In this document: in pieces, positions 59,601-64,000 of the stretch
Numbering within the stretch: the stretch's first letter is position 1
Layout of the letters: every line of letters starts with the position of its first letter
Source: CAVVSD01 sp963757125
Lineage (GTDB): Bacteria > Actinomycetota > Thermoleophilia > Solirubrobacterales > Solirubrobacteraceae
DNA: 64,000 bases
Assembly (NCBI GenBank): GCA_963757125.1
Contig: CAVWQP010000009.1
Coordinates: 1,736,001-1,800,000 of the forward strand
Reading direction: 5' to 3'
Translations under genes and position numbers: made by a program
Notes under the pieces: model-generated
What the model was told of the DNA's origin: nothing
Databases searched by the model: none
The model's input: the letters and a program-made list of their open reading frames with translations, nothing else

Positions 59601-60304
59601 GCGTCGATTCTAGCGGTACCCCCCAGGGGCATCGCATCCGCGTCCTGCTGCGCGCGCCAGGCGCGGAAGCTCTCGACCGTGCCGAGCTTGTGCTCGCGCG
59701 CCGCCGCCTCGATCTCGGCCGGCGGCGCGTGCTCGGACAGCAGCCGGATGAGCCCGCGGTGCTCGGCGACGGACGCGGCGCCGCGGTACGGGATCTGCAC
59801 GAACACGGTGCGGCGGATCGCGTCGAGCCGGCGGGTCACGCCGTTGACGAGCTCGACGAGCGCGGCGTTCGGGCAGCGCTCCAGGATCACCGCGTGGAAC
59901 TCGTGGTTGAGGCGGCCGAAGCGCAGGGTGTCGAGCGACTCCATGGCGCCGACCATGCGGTCGGTGATCTCGGTGAGCAGGTGCAGCTCGTCGGCCCCGA
60001 TGGACGGGGCGGCCTCGGCGGTCGCGTAGCCCTCGAGCACCGCGAGGACCGTCATCTCCTCGTCGAAGACCCCGGGCTCGGCGGGCGCGACCTGCGCGCC
60101 GACGTTCGGCCGGAAGACGACGAGGCCCTCGGCCTCCAGCCGCCGGATGGCCTCGCGCACGGGCAGCGCCGACACGCCGAACTCCTCGGCCAGCGCGTCG
60201 ATGACGATCCGGAACCCGGGGACGTACGTCCCGGCGAGGATGCGCTCTCGGACCTCCTGGTAGACCCGCTCCTGCTTCGTGGGCCCGCTGCGGCTGGTCG
60301 GCAT
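59597..60304 (-). CDS. GntR family regulator (FadR/FCD subfamily)
   Basis: 235 residues. N-terminal winged helix: QERVYQEVRERILAGTYVPG, LAEEFGVSALPVREAIRRLE, AEGLVVFRPNVGAQVA. C-terminal FCD ligand domain with metal-binding positions in FGRLNHEFHAVILERCPN and VAEHRGLIRLLSEH. Regulates carboxylate or amino-acid metabolism in response to small acids. GGGGG precedes the ATG. Divergent from an EamA transporter; TCGTATACGA lies between them and fits the FadR-subfamily site T-n-GTATAC-n-A. Confidence 0.9.
   Translation of the reverse strand: MPTSRSGPTKQERVYQEVRERILAGTYVPGFRIVIDALAEEFGVSALPVREAIRRLEAEGLVVFRPNVGAQVAPAEPGVFDEEMTVLAVLEGYATAEAAPSIGADELHLLTEITDRMVGAMESLDTLRFGRLNHEFHAVILERCPNAALVELVNGVTRRLDAIRRTVFVQIPYRGAASVAEHRGLIRLLSEHAPPAEIEAAAREHKLGTVESFRAWRAQQDADAMPLGGTARIDA
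59607..59632 (-). promoter_or_regulatory. csoR promoter with CsoR-like operator
   Basis: -10 TAGAAT (59612-59607) ends six bases before ATG. Immediately upstream GTACCCCCCAGGGGCAT (59616-59632, plus strand) resembles the G/C-run palindrome TACCCnnnnGGGTA bound by CsoR. It sits within the 3' end of the GntR coding region. Confidence 0.6.
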
Positions 60305-60331
60305 GCCCCCACAGTCTCGCACGCAGGGGCG

Positions 60332-60341
60332 TCGTATACGA
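60332..60341. promoter_or_regulatory. Candidate GntR/FadR-type operator
   Basis: Perfect 10-bp palindrome TCGTATACGA in the 64-base divergent spacer, between the GntR and EamA starts; matches the general FadR-subfamily recognition pattern. Confidence 0.6.
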
Positions 60342-60368
60342 AGCCGTGTAGGTGGGAATGACCCCCGT

Positions 60369-61202
60369 GTGTCCCTCGGAGTCCTGGGGCTCGTGCTGCT
60401 CGCGGCGTGGGCCCACGCGGCGTGGAACCTCGTCGCCAAGGGCGCGCAGGGCGGCGCCGCGTTCGTGTGGCTCACGACCGTCGCGTCGGCCGTGCTCTAC
60501 GCGCCCGTCCTCGTCGGCGGCATCGATCTCGAACCGGCGGCGATCGCGCTCATGGCCGGCAGCGGCGCGCTGCACGCCGCGTACTTCGTCCTGCTCCAGC
60601 GCGGCTATGCCACCGGGGACCTCTCGCTCGTCTACCCCCTCGCGCGCGGGACGGGGCCGCTGCTGTCGACCGTCGCGGCGATCGCGTTCCTGGGCGAACA
60701 CCCCAGCGGGCTGGCGATCGCCGGCGCCGCGGTCATCGTCGGCGCGGTCTTCGCGCTCGCCGGCCGGCCGCACGGCGACGCGACCGCCGCCGTCGTCTTC
60801 GCCCTGCTCACCGGCGTCGCGATCGCGGGCTACACGCTCTGGGACAAGCAGGCGGTCGACGGGCACGGGCTCGACCCGCTGACCTACTACTGGGGGACCA
60901 ACCTCGCGAACCTGCTGTGCATCACCCCGTGGATCCTCCGGCACCGCGATCGGCTCGCGCTGGCCTGGGACACGTCGCGGTGGCGGGCCGTCGCCGTCGG
61001 CCTGCTGAGCCCCACCGCGTACATCCTCGTGCTCTACGCGCTCGTCCGCGCGCCGGTGAGCTACGTGGCGCCCGCCCGCGAGACGAGCATCCTGCTCGCC
61101 ACCGGGCTGGGTCTGACCGTGCTCGGCGAGGGCGACGCGCGGCGCAGGGCGATGGCGGCCGCGGCGATCGTCGTCGGCATCACCCTGCTGGCCCTGGGCT
61201 AG
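60369..61202 (+). CDS. EamA/DMT family transporter
   Basis: 277 residues, ten helices in two EamA repeats: LGVLGLVLLAAWAHAAWNLV, SLVYPLARGTGPLLSTVAAI, AFLGEHPSGLAIAGAAVIV; second half AVVFALLTGVAIAGYTLWDK, TAYILVLYALVRAPVSYVAP, and RETSILLATGLGLTVLGEGD. Exports or imports amino acids, sugars or related metabolites. GTG at 60369. Divergent from GntR, so probably its target. End overlaps the receiver gene by 23 bases (convergent). Confidence 0.9.
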   Translation: MSLGVLGLVLLAAWAHAAWNLVAKGAQGGAAFVWLTTVASAVLYAPVLVGGIDLEPAAIALMAGSGALHAAYFVLLQRGYATGDLSLVYPLARGTGPLLSTVAAIAFLGEHPSGLAIAGAAVIVGAVFALAGRPHGDATAAVVFALLTGVAIAGYTLWDKQAVDGHGLDPLTYYWGTNLANLLCITPWILRHRDRLALAWDTSRWRAVAVGLLSPTAYILVLYALVRAPVSYVAPARETSILLATGLGLTVLGEGDARRRAMAAAAIVVGITLLALG

Positions 61203-61608
61203 GGCGCCGCGTCGGCGCCTGGCGCACGAAGCGCCGCCGGCCGTTGAGGCACTCGCGCACGACGTCGCGCAGCTCGTCGGGCGCCGCAGGCTTGAGCATG
61301 AACGCCGACGCCCCGGCCTGGCGCGCCGTGTGCGCGTCGCGCGGGTCGGCGAGCGATGTGAGCATGACCACGCGGGTCGTGAGGTCGGCGTCCTCGGTGA
61401 TCGCGCGGCACAGGGCCAGGCCGCCGCCGCCGGCGAGGACCCACTCGCACACGGTCACGGCAGGCGCGAGGCGCCGCGCCGCCTCCAGTCCCGTCGTCGC
61501 GTCGGTCGCCTCGTGGACCTCGACCCCGAGGCCGTCCAGGCACGCCGCGACGGCGCTGCGCGAGGCAGCGTCGTCGTCCACGACGAGGACGCGCTGGAGC
61601 TCAGTCAT
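61180..61608 (-). CDS. Atypical response-regulator receiver protein (Glu in place of phospho-Asp)
   Basis: 142 residues, a stand-alone receiver. The acidic pair is present (LVVDDDAASR), as are the switch Thr/Ser (VVMLTSLADP) and the conserved Lys (AFMLKPAAPDEL). The phosphoacceptor strand, normally xxDxxMP, reads VTVCEWVLAGGGG, with Glu55 where Asp should be. A Glu often mimics the phosphorylated state, so this protein may be constitutively active. No output domain and no kinase nearby. Its ATG overlaps the end of the ArfB-like gene by eight bases, so it is expressed with LigD and ArfB. Confidence 0.85.
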   Translation of the reverse strand: MTELQRVLVVDDDAASRSAVAACLDGLGVEVHEATDATTGLEAARRLAPAVTVCEWVLAGGGGLALCRAITEDADLTTRVVMLTSLADPRDAHTARQAGASAFMLKPAAPDELRDVVRECLNGRRRFVRQAPTRRPSPGPAG

Positions 61609-62005
61609 CGCCGCTCGGTCGGCGTCGTCCCTGCTTGCGCTGCGCCTGACGGCGCTTCGCGTCGGCCTTGCGGTGGCGCGACGCCGCCGTCGGCCGCGTG
61701 GCGTGCCGCGTGCGCCGCACCGTGAGACCGCTGCGGAGACGCTCGCGCAGGCGATCGAGCGCGAGCTCGCGGTTGCGTGCCTGCGACCGGGTCTCCTGCG
61801 CCACGGCGGTCACCCTTGGACCGTACCGCGCCCGGAGGCGTCGGCGATCCTCTTCTCCCAGCACCTGCGAGGAATCCAGGTCCAGCGCGACCTCCACCCG
61901 GGAGGCGGTGACGTTCGCGTGCTGGCCCCCGGGGCCGGAGGATCGGGCGGTCCGCACGGTCGCCTCGGCCACGAGCCGGTCGAGGAGCTCGTCGGAGGGC
62001 CTCAC
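61601..62005 (-). CDS. arfB: ArfB/YaeJ-type peptide-release (ribosome rescue) factor
   Basis: 134 residues. Catalytic GGQ at 26-28 within RSSGPGGQHANVTASRVEV, the class I release-factor-like core, and a basic Arg/Lys-rich tail (RPTAASRHRKADAKRRQAQ) that enters the empty mRNA channel of stalled ribosomes. Hydrolyses peptidyl-tRNA on non-stop complexes. GTG at 62005 overlaps the LigD stop (GTGA). Coupling of ribosome rescue to a DNA repair gene suggests a shared damage/starvation response. Confidence 0.87.
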   Translation of the reverse strand: MRPSDELLDRLVAEATVRTARSSGPGGQHANVTASRVEVALDLDSSQVLGEEDRRRLRARYGPRVTAVAQETRSQARNRELALDRLRERLRSGLTVRRTRHATRPTAASRHRKADAKRRQAQRKQGRRRPSGDD

Positions 62006-64000
62006 AGCTTCGGAAGCTCCTGGACGAGGCTCACGGCGTCGCCGAAGAGGTCGCCGTCGCGCTCGACGCGCTCCAGGACCTGCTTGGCGTCGAAGACGAG
62101 CAGGTCCGGATCGCCGGCCTCCTCGCACGCGCGGACCTCGTCCCACGACAGCGGCGTCGAGACGGTCGGGCGCTCGCGGGCGCGGAGCGAGTAGACGTTG
62201 ACCGTCGTCTTCTTCTCGTCGTTCTGGCTCCAGTCGACGAGCACCTTGCCCGGCCGCAGGCTCTTCGTCATGCGCGAGACGACGAGCTCGCCCGCCTGCT
62301 GCTCGAGCAGCTCGGCGACCGCCTTCGCGAACGGCTTCGTGTCCGCGTAGGTCACGTGGTCGTTGTTGAGCGGCAGGTAGACCTGCATGCCCTTGTTGCC
62401 CGACGTCTTGACGACCGTCTTCAGCCCGAGGCCCTCGAACATCCCCTGCAGCCACAGCGCGACGCGGCAGCACTCGACGACCGTCGCCGGCGGCCCAGGG
62501 TCGAGGTCGAAGACGAGCATCGTCGGGCGCGCGACGTCCGGGGCCTTCGAGAGCGACGTGTGCAGCTCGAGGTCGGCGAGGTTGCCGAGCCAGACGAGCG
62601 TCGGGATGTCCTGCGCGAGCGTGAAGTCGATCGTCTTGCTGTTCATCTGCACCGTCGCGGTCCCGACCCAGTCCGGGCGGTGCTTGGGCGAGTTCTTCTC
62701 GAAGAAGTGCCCGGCGTCGACGCCGTTGGGGTAGCGCTTCAGCGTGAGCGGGCGGTCGCGGAGATGCGGCAGCAGCACCGGCGCGATGTGGACGAGATAC
62801 TCGATGACGTCGCGCTTCGTGAAGCCGACCTCGGGATAGAGGACCTTGTCGAGGTTGGTGACGCGCAGGACGCGGTCCTCGACGGTGACCTCCGTGCCGC
62901 CGCGGACGGGCCGCCCGGCGTCGAGGAAGGCTGCGGGTGGCACGGGGACATCCTCGCGCAGGCCCTTGTAGGACGGTGCACGAAGCACACCATCCGACGT
63001 CCACTCGATGTACTCGACCTCGGCGACGTGGCGCGGCTCGACGAGCACGGCGCCGCGGGGCGGCTTCGGCCCGGCGGTCCACGGGACCTCGTCGCGCACG
63101 AGGGGCTCCAGCAGCTTGAGGAGCCGGTCGAGCTCGCGGTCCGTGAAGCCGGTGCCGACCCGCCCCGCGTAGCGCAGGTGACCTTCCTCCTCGACGGCGA
63201 CGAGCAGCGCGCCGATGGACTTGCTTCGCCGCCCCTCCCCCGGCATCCAGCCGCAGACGACCACGTCGGTGCGCTGGACGTTCTTGATCTTGCGCCAGGC
63301 CATCGAGCGGCGCCCGGGCTCGTACGGGCTGTCCAGGCGCTTGGCGACGATGCCCTCGAGCCCCTGCGCGCGGGTCGCCGCCTGCAGGTCGCGGCCGTCG
63401 CCGGCGACGTAGTCGGGCACCTGCCAGTTCGGGCCCTTCAGCTCGAGGCGCTCCAGGAGCTCGCGCCGGTCCGTGTAGGGCAGCCCCATGACCGAGTGCC
63501 CGTCGAGCCACAGCAGGTCGAAGATCACGTAGGCGACCGGGGACTCCTTCGACAGCCGCTTCGCCTGGGCCTCGGACGCGATGTGCATCCGGTGCTGGAG
63601 CCGGCCGAAGCTCGGACGGCCCTGGTCGTCGAACGCGACGACCTCGCCGTCGAGGATCGCGCTGTGCGAGCTCAGCGCGCGGTTGAGCCGGTGCAGCTCG
63701 GGATAGCGCTTCGTGATGTCGTTGCCGCTGCGCGCCTCCAGCCGCAGGCGGCCGGGCTCGGAGTAGGCCAGCGCGCGCACGCCGTCCCACTTCACCTCGA
63801 ACGCCCAGCGCTGCGGGTCCGACGGCAGGTCGGCGAGCCGGGCGAGCATCGGGACGACCTTCTCCGGCATCGGCTCGCGGTCCGGATCCTCGGCCGGATC
63901 CATCCGGTGGATCATCCAGTCCTTGCCCGGCGGCTCGCCCTTGCGCTTGTGCAGCGGGAAGAGGCCGTAGCGGCCGCGCAGGCGCTCGCCGTGGAACGTC
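62002..64000 (-). CDS. ligD: ATP-dependent DNA ligase LigD (partial, 5' end outside window)
   Basis: 666 codons visible; the gene continues past the right edge. Domains in order: end of the 3'-phosphoesterase domain (TFHGERLRGRYGLFPLHKRK, then PPGKDWMIHRMD), ATP-dependent ligase with the lysine motif FEVKWDGVRALAY and DGEVVAFDDQGRPSF, the OB fold (GALLVAVEEEGHLRYAGRVG), and a C-terminal primase/polymerase domain with LVFDLDPGPPATV and TSGNKGMQVYLPL. PE-ligase-polymerase order is one of the known LigD arrangements. Works with Ku in non-homologous end joining; Ku not seen here, may lie beyond the edge. Confidence 0.93.
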   Translation of the reverse strand, partial: TFHGERLRGRYGLFPLHKRKGEPPGKDWMIHRMDPAEDPDREPMPEKVVPMLARLADLPSDPQRWAFEVKWDGVRALAYSEPGRLRLEARSGNDITKRYPELHRLNRALSSHSAILDGEVVAFDDQGRPSFGRLQHRMHIASEAQAKRLSKESPVAYVIFDLLWLDGHSVMGLPYTDRRELLERLELKGPNWQVPDYVAGDGRDLQAATRAQGLEGIVAKRLDSPYEPGRRSMAWRKIKNVQRTDVVVCGWMPGEGRRSKSIGALLVAVEEEGHLRYAGRVGTGFTDRELDRLLKLLEPLVRDEVPWTAGPKPPRGAVLVEPRHVAEVEYIEWTSDGVLRAPSYKGLREDVPVPPAAFLDAGRPVRGGTEVTVEDRVLRVTNLDKVLYPEVGFTKRDVIEYLVHIAPVLLPHLRDRPLTLKRYPNGVDAGHFFEKNSPKHRPDWVGTATVQMNSKTIDFTLAQDIPTLVWLGNLADLELHTSLSKAPDVARPTMLVFDLDPGPPATVVECCRVALWLQGMFEGLGLKTVVKTSGNKGMQVYLPLNNDHVTYADTKPFAKAVAELLEQQAGELVVSRMTKSLRPGKVLVDWSQNDEKKTTVNVYSLRARERPTVSTPLSWDEVRACEEAGDPDLLVFDAKQVLERVERDGDLFGDAVSLVQELPKL

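Noticed and set aside
1..64000. tRNA/rRNA genes, CRISPR arrays, insertion sequences, prophage or att sites
   Set aside because: None recognised on either strand; no short direct-repeat array, transposase, integrase or phage structural gene found.

Overview
High-GC (roughly 72-74% by eye) bacterial chromosome segment, densely packed. Many genes start at GTG or TTG, and stop/start overlaps of the ATGA/GTGA type are common. Gene content fits a soil actinobacterium, most likely Thermoleophilia/Solirubrobacterales (Conexibacter/Solirubrobacter/Patulibacter type): large LuxR/AAA regulators, a sigma factor fused to a zinc-finger and membrane tail, many VOC proteins, LLM flavoenzymes and alpha/beta hydrolases, a c-di-AMP riboswitch and a three-domain LigD. 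This placement is inferred from gene style only. No rRNA, tRNA, CRISPR, phage or insertion sequence was seen.

Layout. 1-1.6 kb: end of a glycan operon (methyltransferase, GT4). 1.8-7.8 kb: VOC proteins, a lipoprotein, a FAH hydrolase divergent from a TetR, an alpha/beta hydrolase, and a secreted ScyD-like propeller. 7.9-11.4 kb: a tightly overlapped minus-strand operon encoding a SAM methyltransferase, a SpeD-like pyruvoyl enzyme, a PQ-loop-like membrane protein and a PRMT-like methyltransferase, with a BNR-type protein behind it; this is the most system-like unit in the window. 11.5-30 kb: two large LuxR/AAA regulators, three drug-type or amino-acid transporters, small secreted proteins, a MarR/SRPBCC pair, SMP-30, a truncated globin and hydrolases. 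30-42.7 kb: MetE-like protein divergent from PadR, an aldehyde dehydrogenase, a homing-endonuclease-associated repeat protein, a glycan pair (GT2 plus deacetylase), MmgE/PrpD, and the sigma factor. 42.8-57.8 kb: oxidative catabolism and tailoring (two LLM enzymes, an HpaB/acyl-CoA-dehydrogenase-like oxygenase with an ABM monooxygenase and exporter, amidohydrolase, cupin, orphan sugar-binding lipoprotein, FAD hydroxylase, MHS importer). 57.8-64 kb: acetyltransferase, riboswitch-controlled M23 peptidase, CsoR, GntR/EamA pair, and a repair/rescue operon (LigD, ArfB-like, atypical receiver).

Two window-wide patterns matter to any user. First, at least ten genes have their reading frame shifted by single-base indels while codon quality stays high on both sides, and at least two others carry compensated indels or deletions; this looks like residual sequencing error rather than decay, so the broken products are probably intact in the organism. 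Second, twelve genes have a -10-like hexamer (ten of them TANNNT) exactly six bases before the start codon, the signature of leaderless transcription. This supports several unusual starts and places candidate operators of MarR, PadR and CsoR on their own promoters.
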